A stretch of DNA of 64,000 nucleotides from Saccharina japonica (Eukaryota; Sar; Phaeophyceae; Laminariales; Laminariaceae), in assembly GCA_008828725.1 (NCBI GenBank), contig MEHQ01002668.1:97026-161025 (forward strand), read 5' to 3'. The first letter of the stretch is position 1; every line of letters starts with the position of its first letter. Below are positions 23,311 through 36,143 of the stretch, in pieces. Position numbers and translations under genes: made by a program. The notes beneath the pieces are model-generated. The model searched no databases. It was given only the letters and a program-made list of their open reading frames with translations, and was not told where the DNA came from.

Positions 23311-23910
23311 ACTGAACTTTTCATCCTGGAGAGAGAAACCCAAGGCACAAGCCATCTAGTACCACCATAGATATATATATAAGTATTAACATTAATAGTA
23401 TCATACAACGTCATACGTACGTGCGTACGTGTTTTTTATGCATCGTCACAAACCACAACAAACCAACTGCAGGAACAGCGAAATGTCGATATGAATCAAA
23501 AGCAAACGAAAGGTCGAACGGACTGGACTTATATTTCTACAGATTACAAACGGTCGCCCCCCTACCCCATGGTCTATTAATAGTGGTGATACCATCCAAT
23601 GCTACTAAGAGTTGGTTTCCGGGGTTCGAGTCTCACGTGGGTCGGACGTTCGAGTTTGTTTGCAAAAAACAATGAAAAACGGAATCGACAAACTGCTGTG
23701 AGAGCGCCTATTATAGCAGCAGCATGGGTAGGCGCAATTCGATGCGAGTCGGCGACGAGACAAGAAAGGACTGAAGTCTTCACGCTATAAAAATGCAAGA
23801 CACGAACCGTAGTGAGGGGGGGGAGGGAGAAGAGCCTACTTTGTAACCCCGGATCTGAGTTACGACTACAGTAGGAAGGAGAGAGAAAAGGGGGGCGAAG
23901 ATAATAAGTA

Positions 23911-24743
23911 AGATGGAAAAAAACACAAACACAAACACAAACAAACAGCTGTGAGATCAGGGGCGGCGGGGATTTTGATACCATACACCTACCCCCCCCC
24001 CCGGAGGGGTCGAAAACTTTGTTTTTAACAACGAGTTTGTTTGTTGAGTGCATCCAGGGTGTGTCGGTGTGAGTAATTTTGTGACAGTGCCGGAGAGGCG
24101 CAAACCCTCACATCGAGTCAAATAACGTAACATGACACCACACATCCCTCGTGCGACATATTATGCCTGGTATGATTGTTCTGCTTTGCTGCTTGGTCAA
24201 GGCTTGGATGGTCATGTATGTGCTTGACGGGCATACCATAATTCTGGCATGTACTCGTAAGCTCGTAAGCGTAGTCTTACCGTTTTACGGCTTAGCCAGG
24301 CATTCCATGATGTAATATGTGAGTGTCGAACACTGTTCGCGATGTCTCCGACAGTGACGTACAAGACGTACAGAAGCATGCGGGAAGGTAAGGTGTCAAT
24401 GACACCAGGCGCGGTCAGCGGTTGGTTTCCCTGATGTATTACCATTGCAAGGGTATAAACAGGTGTAGAAGATACCTGGGGTCTATCGATATATCTGCTA
24501 AGAAGGAAGGAACCTACATTTTGATCCAACCAAGCTTGTTGACCGAAATAAATGTGCCGAAGCCTGAAAATAACGCACTCGACATTCCATGCCAAGCCTC
24601 CCGATCCCACGGCTCTTCGGGGCCTTCTGGTCCACCTTCGAGCGAGCTTATACCTCCTTTGTTCCACTCACTACTGCTGCAGTCGCTGTCATACGCAGCT
24701 GCGTCCTATAGGTCGCAGCGCCGCCCATTAATATTGTCGTACT
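23911..24743. other. No supported gene
   Basis: A minus-strand frame is open for 151 codons (24212-24667), but no splice-consistent family motif was found. A C run at 23990-24002 is present. Confidence 0.4.
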
Positions 24744-24977
24744 AGGAAGGCCTTGTATCAAGCAGGGGGGGACGACTCTCTACCGTCCCCTGTGTTCAAT
24801 TTTATATAGTAGTTATTGTTCAGGCGTAGAGGGAGGGGACGGTGTCAGGTAGTGTTGTAGTACCATGGAAGACCTTGTATCGAGCAGGGGGGGGGGCGGC
24901 TATCTACTGTCCCCTGTGTTCTGTTTTATATAGTTATTGTTCAGGCGTAGAGGGAGGGGACGGTGTCAGGTAGCCCC
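24744..24977. repeat. About 122 bp tandem duplication
   Basis: Two copies share CCTTGTATC.AGCAGGGG, GTCCCCTGTGTTC, TTTTATATAG and TTATTGTTCAGGCGTAGAGG followed by GGACGGTGTCAGGTAG. Confidence 0.85.
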
Positions 24978-25159
24978 CCCCTGTAGGGAGGGTTAAACTT
25001 GGATAATTCGACGTGAGGTGTCGGAAAACTAATTTTTCGACCACCCTCGGTGAGATCCAGGACTTCGTCGAAACTCATATTTGCACGCTGCTTGTGTTAC
25101 TTCGTATTAGTATTATAATAGTATATGTTGCTGCATATCTGATACGAAATAGCTCAAAC

Positions 25160-26000
25160 ATCAAGGGTAGGCGAATATGACATGTGTACCAGCTCGTAGC
25201 TAGTGTGTACACGCTTATAGCCTCGCTTACCGAGGACCAGCCAAGACACAGCCTGAAATCGCGGTGAGGTGAACTTTTGTACGAATAATAGCTTCAGATA
25301 GAAGAAGAGAAGAAGAAGGAAAATAAGAAGAAGAAGAAGGTGACCCCAGGCCTAAGCTGATCATGTCCAGCAGACAGAGCTCGTGAAGAGCATGTTGTTG
25401 TAGGACAGAGCTGAAGAGGAATGGGCTCGTGTGCGGGTGTTGCACGTGAACTCGTAGCTCGATCCAAAACATATATCGCCCCAAGTAACAAGTCAACTCA
25501 TCATGACGACCCTATATAGCCTTTCCCGCAATTCGTCACTGGTGATTCGGGCTTCTCTCAATTGAGCCGACGTTGGTCCGATGAACGTATCGACGTGGTT
25601 GACAGTCCCGGTGCATATCCGTCACGTACGTACGTATGTATATACTTCCACGAAACTCATCATGACAAAACTTAGCTACTGCTGCTACTGCTGTACAACG
25701 TCTGGTGTGTACGAGTACCTGTATACTTTACTTACTTGCTGTCCTGTTTTACGAGTATGCTGTGCTATGCTGTTTTCGGTGTATTGTAGATTATGTTGTA
25801 TGCTGCCAGAGAGTACTCGGTATGTGTACGATTGCACACAAGAGTAGACCTGCTGTTACATACTGATACTGTTATCACATGAAAACCGTGATACGCCACA
25901 GACCACTACTCCTCGATTAGTACTGTCTACTGATGTAGTACGAGCTACGGTGTAGCAAATGACCCTGTGATATCCAGCAGCGACTAGATGATACCGACTA
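25160..26000 (+). repeat. Dispersed duplication D2, copy 1
   Basis: It shares ordered landmarks with 35115-35930: TACCAGCTCGTAGCTAGTGT, CGGTGAGGTGAACTTTTGTA, a GAA microsatellite, GTGACCCCAGGCCT, GAGCATGTTGTTGTAG, GTGCGGGTGTTGCACGTGAA and CCGACGTTGGTCCGATGAAC. No conserved open frame was seen, so it is a non-coding or decayed repeat. Confidence 0.8.
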
Positions 26001-27090
26001 CAGCTATATAAGGTGGCATCTCTAATACGACCCCTCGATGCGTTACGGCATCAAATTTAATTAAATTTCAAAACTTAACTCTGTAACAAGGTACTCGTTA
26101 CTTCTGCTTTACGTGCCGTACTTAAAAAAATGCACACAACAACGAAAATAGATGTTGCGGGGGGAATATTCAACAGACGCTACTGAGAGCCAAATATTTC
26201 TGCTACGATACCAGGGGGGTCACACCATACAAGCGGATATAAAACATCCTGCTCTGCTACTGCACGCGTTTCTGCATGTCTTACACGAGTTTAGCTATCA
26301 GTCCACATTGCTGAAAAGATCAGACGTGAACTACATTCCAGTCAGCCAAAACGACAATGGAATACATATCTTAGTACTACTGTAGTCTAAAACAGTGAAT
26401 ATGTTCATCATTCCGCAGCAAACGTAGGAGTGAACCACCCACCAATGTTCCGGCCGCCTATAAACCCGAACCAAGGAACACATGGACACTGCCAGCTGTT
26501 TAAAGTTGCAACAAGACATACTGTTTTCAGAGAGACAACACCCGTCGTGTATGCCAATCTCCTGCTTGTGTTCGTCCAGGTGGCGGGTTCTCCTGACATA
26601 CATCCGGAAGTACTGGAGATGCCGTAGTTTAATTTAATATGCAACTACCCAATCGAAAGGGCTAGTTCGACTTGGTTACAATGCACCCTTACTTGATACT
26701 GACTGCGATATATCGCAATCTTACACAACACCGGCATTTACTGCACTGCAGGGAAGATGGACGGGATACGCCCCCGGATACGCTATCAAACAACGCAAGA
26801 ACAAATATCCAGTGACCAGTTTGTTGACCAAACCAAGGAACTGAATATCTGCCCGCCCCATACAAAACGAACATGCAACACTCTACAGCTTCGATAAGGG
26901 AGATATTGCTTTTCACGCTTCCAGTGGATCGACCTTGGTGGTGTAGACGCCGGTGGTCGTCCGATTTGCTTCGTCCGCTATCCTTAGCTCTGGATTAGGA
27001 GTAGAGGCTCAATGTATGCTGTAGTTGGAGAGGTAGCTAGCGTCCTTTCTCTCAAAACTGATTGCCGTTATCAGCCCCGCCTCCACTGTT
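26001..27090. other. No supported gene
   Basis: Short overlapping open frames on both strands without splice-site or motif support. Confidence 0.4.
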
Positions 27091-27123
27091 GGTTAAGCAG
27101 TCAGTGTCTGCTTCTTTGTCCGG

Positions 27124-27696
27124 ATGTCCATTGGTGCTTCGTTCAGGAAGAAGAGAAAGCCTGAAGTTTGCTTGCGGGTGTACACAGAGGCCGACGTCGC
27201 TAGTGGCTCTTTGTCGCCCTGTGTTGATTCCGTAGATCCTGTCCCGGAGTTTGCCCGCGGTTGTCTTTTGCCTGTGGTGAGCGTGTGGACCTCCTTCAGC
27301 TGACAGTTGGTCTTTGTGTTGTCCGTGTTGGGCTCGGCTCGTGTTGAGACGCAAGTCAGACACAGCCCTCGAGCAGCTGACACGACCCCTGGTGAAGCAG
27401 GCGGTGATGCCTCAGCTGATGCTCCGATGATGCCAGACGACAATGATCTAGCTGGCGATCCGGTGATGCCAGATGTTAATGATCCAGGTGAGGATCTGGT
27501 GATGCCAGATGAAGATGATGATCCGGCTGATGATCTGATGATCCCAGTTGTTGTTGATCCAGTGATCCCAGACGTCCATGCTCCGATTATCTCAGATGTT
27601 AATGTTCCGATGATCCAAAAAGTTGATGGTCCAGGGACCCCGGGCGACTGTGTTCCGGGAGTAGACGGAATCTCGGTGCTTTGTTGTGAATCTTGA
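27124..27696 (+). pseudogene. Asp/Pro-rich repeat reading frame with one in-frame stop
   Basis: An ATG-led plus-strand frame runs 59 codons to a TGA at 27301-27303 and continues in the same frame to 27696. The second part is built of degenerate 8-11 residue repeats such as DDNDLAGDPVMPDVNDP, with further similar units in 27850-28160 (VTPGEE, DTPAP) interrupted by another stop. It may be a decayed repeat-rich surface protein or simply a GAT/CCA-rich minisatellite. I do not recognise a family. Confidence 0.3.
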
Positions 27697-29318
27697 GTAT
27701 CCAGTTTTCCTCCTCCAAGATCCGGAATGGGTCTCTATTGGTGTAGGCGGAATCCACACACGTGGCCGAAGGGCCTGCCCCCGATGCTCTCTTGGCGTAA
27801 GCGCTGTCGAAGGTCTCCTCGACGCTTGGATCAGGTATCGCACTGGCGGTCTCGTGATGTGGTGCATCCGGTGTGACTCCAGTCGAAGTGGAAGATGTGA
27901 CCCCGGGCGAGGAAACTGGTGCGTCCCCGAGTGAAGTATAAGTTATGACTTATGATGGTGACGACACTCCAGCATCTTGCAGTAGTGTTCCAGTCTCTGA
28001 TAGGGGCGTTCCGGCCCCTGATGAGGAATCTTCAGCCCTTGGTGATGATGTTCCGACCCCTGGTGAGGATACGCCAGCTCCCGTCGATGACACTCCAGCT
28101 GTTGTTTTTGATGGCCTGTCCTCTTTCAGAAGGTTGCTTGGGTATTTGCTGTGGTCTGTCTAGGATATGCTCTCGTTGGCGCTCGAAATCTGCAATAGGA
28201 TCCTCCTCAGGCATGCTGCCCTGGATTTACGCACGTTGGCGCTTCGTCTCTGCGACATTGGCCTCCTCAGGTCTGTGATTACCGCTCCTCAGCATGCACC
28301 TGTTCTTGGCCGTAGGCATTTGTCCATCATTCTCGGATACCTCGTTATGATGGGGAGTAGTTAGTGTTGTTTCAAACGTGCCTCTCTGGGCCCGAAGCTA
28401 CACTTCGTACGAACACAGGCCCTTGTCCTCAGGGCTCTGGTTCAGTGGAAGCGCAGTGTTGCCGTTGAACTGTATATGAGAGTTCCCCGTCTCGAGGGCC
28501 TTGCTCGAGGGTCCCGAGACTTTTGGGTCTACTGTCCGTCGTCGACCACGACCAACAACAGAGCTCCCAGCTTGTAGTCGTGGATATGTTGCTGTCGTAC
28601 AGCAGTTACTCGATGTTTGTTTCGAGATTTTCGGGGCCCGCGTCCAATGAAAGACGCAGCAGGGGTGATTGTGTACCCCAACGCAGTACGAGCTGGGCTG
28701 GCCAAGAATCGCCTTTTTACTCGTCCGGCGGTTTCTCCATCATTTCGAAATATGACGTCGCAAAGTTAGTAGCTGTGTGTTCCTGAGATTACAACGCATT
28801 TGCCGACGTTGGAATTTTCGAGTTCCGAGTAAACTTCGTCAAAAACAAAATGTAGAAAAACAGAAAGATCGTGCCTAAAGTTAAACGAGATATATATATA
28901 TATATATGGATAATAGAGTCTATCAGGTATAAACCCCTTGTCTTGCGGATTTCGCTCAAAATCGGTGTGCACCTTCCTTGAGACATGACGAATCGACGGA
29001 TGTCCTCACCATCGCCTAATTCGCCGATCATCAAGAGATACGACTTTCGTAAGATTCCCCATACAAAGTCAAGATACTACGGGGAGGAGCACAAAATGTG
29101 AGATTCTCACTCCAGTTTTCATTTGTTTTTGCCTGGACTTTTTATACGTCTCAGATCAGGGCAAGGCAAAGGCATTGCCTGCTGCACCTTTTGATTTTTG
29201 CTTTCTTTCTGTCAGTTGTGGCCGAAACCATTTTCCAGAATTTCTGAAGTATGTAGAGCTGTGAGTTGGCTGGAGTTTCCGCCTAGTTATTAGCTGGCTG
29301 GCAAAGTTAGCCAACTAA

Positions 29319-29373
29319 CTGACTTTAGTCGACTAGTTGGCAGGCAGCCTGCCAACTGGTCGACTAAAGTCAG
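29319..29373. repeat. 55 bp near-perfect palindrome
   Basis: The left arm CTGACTTTAGTCGACTAGTT continues GGCAGG, and the right arm is its inverse with one mismatch pair outside the centre. Next to it, AGTTATTAGCTGGCTGGCAA and TTAGCCAACTAACT give further weaker inverted similarity. It can form a long hairpin. Confidence 0.9.
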
Positions 29374-29394
29374 GCGATCGTACCGAGCCTGAAA

Positions 29395-29490
29395 AAAGCC
29401 CCCCCGGCGGAGGGGGGGGCGCTGGAGGCGCCCCCGGGGGGACCGCCGGAGGCGCTTCCGGAGGATCACGCTGAAGGCGCCGCCGGAGGC
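29395..29490. repeat. GC-rich CGCCGGAGGCGC-type short repeats
   Basis: Repeats of GGAGGCGC and CGCCGGAGG with runs of C and G, immediately after the 55 bp palindrome. Confidence 0.7.
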
Positions 29491-32400
29491 CAAACATACG
29501 CTATTTGGCTTAATTTTACACTAAAACAATATGATAAATCGGCCAGGTTTATATTCGGTTTTGATCACGAAACAGGTAAATGTTCAAGTTCGTCTCAGTT
29601 TATCAGACTTCATAGGGATGCACCAGAAATATGGACATGCCGTCCCCGTTTAGGGATCTCTCACTGGTGCTACATTTTGTCGTGACGGTTTATACTCGTG
29701 CGGCACGCTGTAGCGCACTACCAGTAAAATGACACAAAAAATAACCTAGAAAACAGACCGGGACCTCTTCCACGACAGGAGCATAGATAATTCCCTAGGT
29801 TTACCTAGGGTCTTCCATATCGGAAACTCTGTCGGCCTGTCTGTCTGTCTGGCCCCGGGTTCAAAGAGGCTCCAACCCTCGGCATTTTTTTCTCCCAAAC
29901 CTGACGCTTATATCGTGCGTATACCGCGCCCAGCGATAATCGATCGCCGACACACGTACAAGCTGTCTGGGCCAAATTTCGGCTTCAACGGAGCCCTGCG
30001 CCTTGAGTTACGCGCCGCACCAGCACCCGGGCGAGAAACAACCGCTCACGCAAGCGTCGGTACGAGCAGCAAAACCGTTCGCAAATTTCCTACAGCGCAT
30101 CGCTTGTAACAGAAGTGAGATCACATCGTCGAGCCATGGGTCGTTCAGCGGGCGTGGTTAACAGCATTATTGAGATCGTTGCCCGCCAATTGCAAAGGGT
30201 CGTGCAAGTTCGTCTCAGGCTGCATGCTCTTGACTCGTCTTGACCAGAATGGACATTGCTGTAGATTATGTGGCGTTTTCCCCCAGGGTAGTTTCAAACG
30301 CCACAGTAAATCAAAGTACTTGAGAAAAACAACAGTATTTCCTACGTACGTCACGAGTCACTCGTGATGTTGACACAGGTTCGCAAATTGCGTACTGGCC
30401 ATGGATCGAAACCTATGGAGGCTCTAAGGGTAGATATCTCTGTCCCGCAACAGGGTTCTCAGCGTGGGTGCCCCCTAACGGCTGTCGACTGCACAAGCTG
30501 GCTTTGCTGTCTCTTCGATCCGCTGGCCCACGAGCAGGCAGCTACTCTAGCGTGTTGCCGGATATTCTTTGACGTTTTTTGCCGGGGTGGCTTCCACCCT
30601 CCAGTAATTGACGTAGAATTTTCCTAGGGTTCGTGCAAACTTCACTATTAATACTACTACTGCTGTACTTCAACTTACTTATCATACGTACGTGCGTCCT
30701 GCGTATCTACTGGCCGCTGCTGTATCTTCTGAAGATATATAACATAGGAAGTTGCTGCTGCTGCCGTAGGTACTTATACGCCACATGCCACAACATACCA
30801 GTACTACTACGTACTGCAGTACAATACCGCGGTAGGCGGGTACTATACATTCAGTTGTACGTACGTACAGCAGTACGTAATGCAGCGCAGCGCCGCGCGG
30901 TGCCGTGCGGTGTCGTGGTCTGCCGTGCGGTCCTACAGTGCTGTGCCGTGCTGTGCCTTCTCTTCTTCCGTACATCTACGTATACAGCAGCAAAGATAAT
31001 TAGTAGTAGTACGTACTAACACTATCGTTTCTTCCCCGGGATACGTCATATTATGATACACACCAGGTGCAATAATATGATGTACCCGTCGCAGCCTTGC
31101 GTGATGCCGAAAATGTTAGCGGCATTGTGGCGAAGGATCGGGTCAGACGTATTGCCAAGAGTTGAGAGTGCTCTACACACGTTAGCTATATTGTGGCCAA
31201 GGCTGAACATCGGACGTACTGCGAAGCGCCCCACACACTGCCCACAGCGAATGACAATAATGACTGCCGTTATACTACTGCTGTACATATGTGTGTGTAC
31301 TCGTATGTACCTTGGATCTTTGTCGCAAACCTGACGTATGTACGTATTCTATGCTTTGCAGCTCTGTCTGCCGTGCGAGCTTCCACACCTTTTCGACGTA
31401 GTCGAACAACAACAACAGCACTGCAGCACGGTAGCTAACTAACTGTTGTGGCACCGCAGTACTGATACGTGTGTGTATCTTCGATACTGGTCATACGTAA
31501 TATACCACCCGCATACTTTGGACGGCTCACAGCTAGTGGAATGCATCATAGGTACTGCTGTTGTAGTACTGATACATACGTGCATCTTCGATACATATCC
31601 GACGCACGTATGCTGTGCCGCTGCTGCTGCTACATCTACACTCCTTCTCCGCGCGAGAGGAGAATCAAAACAGAAAACGACAAAACATCGTGCTTATATC
31701 CCCGTTTGCAAACGCCATTGTTTATGTCGAAACCCTCAACAGTATACGATGCGATGCACTGCGTAGCGGTAGAAAATGCGACCACAGCTGCTGCTGTACA
31801 TAGCATACGTAGCTCCCCAGCAACGTTGACAGCACATACATGCGTAGCTCCATCTTAGCTGCTGCTCTACATATCACACGTACGTACAGCAGTACTCGTA
31901 GCTCTCTCATCTCTTCTCCCGGCAGGATTTTTCAATTTTGAAAGATGGCAGTTCTCGACTAAGCCTGGGTGGCATGTGTTCTCGGGGCGTTCCAACTTTC
32001 TCCCAGATCCGCGCACGTAGCCTCCAGCGCAGGCCTCTACAATGGCCACGCCGGCCTGGTAGCCTATCCCCCCGACGGGTCGGAGGCCAGAGAACACGTA
32101 CCCGAAAAAAACGCGCGAATACATAAGCCCGGTCTGTAGACTATGCGCCAAAACGCTCACAGGGCACGATTCTTGGTAGATTTCGCCGTAGATCTGGACG
32201 TCAAGGCGACTTCTCGTAGAAAGACTGGGTTATTCGGCGTGTCGCGGTTAGATGCCCCCAGCGTGTTCTTGGGGTTAGCTCGGCTAGAGGTCACAGATTG
32301 GGGAAGACGCCGTACCTCGCTCAACACACTACAACAACTAACCCAGACTAATCTACGACTTGCTTCTCGCTGGGAAAGGCCTGCAAGGACGGAGTCCCGC

Positions 32401-32870
32401 GATACTGAGCCGCGGGAGACGGAGGCACGGAGACAAATAATGAGTTCCGTCCAACCATATCATAATTGGTAACACCTAGGGAACAGCAGGGCAACGATTG
32501 CCCTGCTCTACAATAGATTATTAAGCGCCGGCAATTCAGCGATTCAAGAACGGTTCATAGTTGAGCTGGCAAATACCATTTAATTCCCTCCGTGGTATTG
32601 GATGAGTTTTACCAACTACGTAACACACAAAACGAATCTGTGCTCTACGAGGTTTCATTTCGGAGCCTTATGGTCTTCGCTTAATAGACACGCAGTTCAG
32701 GGCGAGCATCGCTCAAACACCCGAGCCAGAGGTGCTCATCATCCACTGGACACTTAACATACTAACGAGAGAGATATGATTGTACTCCTGTAGGTATTAG
32801 AGCACGTTGGGACAAAGTCCCGCCATGAGTTGCAGAAGATCTCTCTGTGTGCTCGCAGCGTCGTATACGC
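29491..32870. other. No confident gene; CTG/CAG-rich with ambiguous open frames
   Basis: From about 30640 to 31900 words such as TACTGCTGTAC and GTACAGCAGTAC are frequent. At 31867-32472 open frames occur on both strands (minus 97 codons, plus 109 codons), without family motif or clear splice sites, so neither is called. Confidence 0.4.
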
Positions 32871-32871
32871 C

Positions 32872-33099
32872 TGCTACGATAGAGATGCATCATGTTTTTT
32901 CTGAGCTCCCCACTTAAGGGACGTCATACCTCACCGAAAAATGATTGTGGAGGAAAATGAAAGTGCTACCGGATGGAAAATATCATGACCGAAGTATATT
33001 CTGAAACATATTTCGCCACAAGAATGAAAGTCCGACGAATTTGGGAGCCCGATCGTTCAGAAAACGATTCAGCCAAAAATGGCTACCTCTATCGTAGCA
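32872..33099. mobile_element. MITE-like family X, copy 1 (about 228 bp)
   Basis: Ends TGCTACGATAGAG and CTCTATCGTAGCA are perfect 13 bp inverted repeats. The interior includes GACGTCATACCTCACCGAAA, GGAGGAAAATGAAAGTGCTA and GAAAACGATTCAGCCAAAAA. It is clearly homologous to 62651-62889. Confidence 0.8.
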
Positions 33100-35114
33100 C
33101 GCGTCCGGTAGTAATACTTGGACGCCGGGAAATACGTACCCCGTACGAAAGAAGCCTTCCTACAAGCAAGAAAACCCAAAACGTTGGCACGGCCGCAACT
33201 AACTATAATACCTAGCCAACTAATAACTAGCTGGCGACTATAAATCAGCCAACTCACAGCCCTAGAAATATGCCTATTATAGTTCACAAAAAAAAATGAA
33301 AAAAAGGTGCAGCAGGTAATCCCTTCGAAAGACTACTATGAAGCACGTGTCAAGTTTTCAGATCAAAACTCGAAAAAACGGACTGAGAAAGTGCCTGGCC
33401 AATTCAAAAGTTGATCTTGGCCAGCCCAGCTCGTATAGGTATGGTAGCCTTTCACACACGTTTAAGCAGTCTAAACTACAACAATGCAGTTAGTTGGTGG
33501 TAGACGTCCCGTAGGACCCCTAGACCCATACAGTACCATTATGTATGATGAACCAGTACCGCGTTGTACCAGGTTTCAGGTATATGCTATATGATACAGC
33601 AGTACAGTAGTAGTACTACAAACAATAGTGCGAGCTGGGAATACAAAGCAGTATACTTGCTCATAGCTCGCTCGGAGAAACTGAATAACTAATATTTTTC
33701 GAAATAGCTATTCGTCCCTACAGTCTTGTGCAGTTCTGTGGTCTACGAAAAACATCTGAGGAAGCCTGACTAAAACGAATTTCCCGGGTCCTGCTGCTCG
33801 TCGCGTGTCACACGAGGAAAAATCCTCTCACGCAATGGTTTCAAGTCAGAGCTCCTATGAGACAGTATGATGCGTCCGAGAGTTACTTCATGCTGTCGCT
33901 CGGAGTCCAGGATGTGGACTACGCTGGCAGGGGCCCTAACCGCAGTGGTGCTGGGTTGTTTTGTGGAGTTGCTTTAAACGGCGCACAGCGGGGATATTCG
34001 ACTTGGGCCGAGAGTTTGGGGGCCCACAATTCGTGATTTAGAGAGTCAGCGCTTCAAACTGAAATTTCTCCCTTGTTGCTTTCGCTCGTGCTTGCCAAGT
34101 CTTACGATCCACGGTGCAAATGGATTACGCCAAGCAGGGACCCTAAACTACAGCAGTGCTGTGATTGCCTTTGGGTTTGCTAGTGAAACCGCGCTAAGCT
34201 ACAAGTACTTGAAGCGATATCGATATTGTTTAGTTCATTCACTGGGGTCCCATGTTTCGATAATCACACGAAGTACACTACAGTAGTCCCTCTCGGAACG
34301 GTAATTTCAAGGACTCCTTCAGCAGACAGCTACAATGTGCCTATCAGGAGTTTGCTTTAATATAGCTTTTGCTCGTGAGCCACGAGGCTAACAAGTCAAC
34401 CGTCCTAGTGGATGACACCAAGCTATCCCCTAGCCTACAGCAGTACTGCTTTGATTGTTCGAGGGGTTGCTAGTGAGACAAGGCCAAGGTATACACTCGA
34501 GGCTATATCGAGATTTGGATATTTGCCAGAGTCTCCACGATCTACGGGAGGCTCTTGGCGAAGTCAGGGTTCTATTAACAGACGACGGTGCCGTCAGGAG
34601 TTGCTTCTATACAACTGTTTCTTGGGACTTTCAAGGCTATCAATTCACGGAAGGAACTACGCTGAGCAGTACTCTTAATCTCAGAGATACTGGATTGTGG
34701 TGAAGTTTCTTCGGCGTACAGATGCTCGACGTTTGTTTCGGCAACATGTTTGGTCAGGAGGTTGAATGATATAACCTTCAGTAAAGCAGTGATAAGCTCT
34801 CTGGGTATCACTTTCTCAACAGTGCGGTTAACCTGCAGCTCTGTGTAAGACCCTCTTAGACGCTGGCGGCACCCTGTACCGCTTTTCGCTCACGTTGCAA
34901 TGAAGCACAGAATGCTTTGAAGTTGATGCACTCTCCTCGTACACTTGTATAGACGACGCAGTTCAGCTGTAGTAGCAGAAGATATCTCGACCTTAACGTT
35001 GACTCTTGAAGTCAGTATTCCTCTTGCTGTGAAGTCTGTAGCTCGGGGTGACGGTCTTGAACCATCGTGACCGCACGAGCTTGCCGTGCTTATGCGATAC
35101 GAGGCGTCGAAACC
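33100..35114. other. No supported gene
   Basis: 33190-33330 is similar in reverse orientation to 29080-29300 (shared GTGAGTTGGCTG, TAGTTATTAG, CCTGCTGCACCTTTT), a further low-copy dispersed repeat. The rest shows only short open frames. Confidence 0.4.
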
Positions 35115-35930
35115 TAATAAGGGTGGGCGATTAAACGTGTTTACCAGCTCGTAGCTAGTGTGTGCGCCTAGGCTTGCTTGCGGATGACCAGCCAATACAC
35201 AGACTAATATTGCGGTAAGCGCGAAGCTCACGGTGAGGTGAACTTTTGTACGAACAGCTTCAGATAGAAAAAGTGAAGAAGAAGAAGAAGAAGAAGAAGA
35301 AGAAGAAGAAGGTGACCCCAGGCCTTACCTGATTATGTCCAGCAGACAAAGCTCGTGAAGAGCATGTTGTTGTAGAAGAAAGCTGAAGAGGAGTGGGCTC
35401 GTGTGCGGGTGTTGCACGTGAACTCGTAGTTCGATCCAAACACTACATCGCCCCAAGTAAACAGTCAACTCATGACGACCCTATATAGCCTTTCACGCAA
35501 TTTGTCACTGGTGATTCGGGTTTATCTCATATGAGCCGACGTTGGTCCGATGAACGAATCGACGTTGTTGACAGTCCCGGTGCATATCCGGCACGTACGT
35601 ACGTACATACTCCAATGATACCCCTCAGGCTACTGTTGTACAACCTCTGGTGTGCATGAGTACCTGTGTACTTTACGAGTATGCTGTACTATGTTGTTCT
35701 CTGTGTAATGTAGCTTTGCTATACGCTATCAGAGAGTACTCGGCATGTGTACACACAAGAGAATATCTCCTGTTACATACTGGTAATGTTGTGACATCAA
35801 CACCGTGATACGGAACAGATCACTACTCCTAGACGGGTAGTGTCTACTGATGTAGCACGAGCTACGTTGTAGCAGATGACCGCGTGATATCTAGCATCGA
35901 CTAGATTATACCGACTGCTGCTATAATAGA
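35115..35930 (+). repeat. Dispersed duplication D2, copy 2
   Basis: Same landmarks and orientation as 25160-26000, about 10 kb away. The GAA tract is longer here (about 12 triplets, 35275-35311). Confidence 0.8.
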
Positions 35931-36053
35931 CGCCACATCTAATACCAAAAACAAATAAAACCAAACGAGAAACAAGCCAAGAAAGCAAAAAAGATACCAG
36001 GTAGATACTGCTGTTGTACCTGGTACCACACTATAATAGTCTATTAATACGGT

Positions 36054-36143
36054 GGACGATAGTAAATAGGACCTACGGTACAGACAAAAACTGTACATTT
36101 GCCTGTGTTTACTAATGATTTTTGGTCCTGTTTGCTATGGTCC
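36054..36143. mobile_element. Very short MITE-like element, copy 2 (90 bp)
   Basis: The ends GGACGATAGTAAATAGGACC and GGTCCTGTTTGCTATGGTCC are inverted repeats matching at 17 of 20 positions. The sequence CGGT occurs close to both ends and may be a target duplication. It is the same family as 16501-16591. Confidence 0.7.

Noticed and set aside
24212-24667. 151-codon minus-strand frame
   Set aside because: A weak similarity to a gene C exon (SGGLAW) was seen, but the rest does not match and there are no matching splice sites.
31867-32472. Opposed open frames of 97 and 109 codons
   Set aside because: Mutually overlapping and without family resemblance or clear splice borders; kept only as an ambiguous region.
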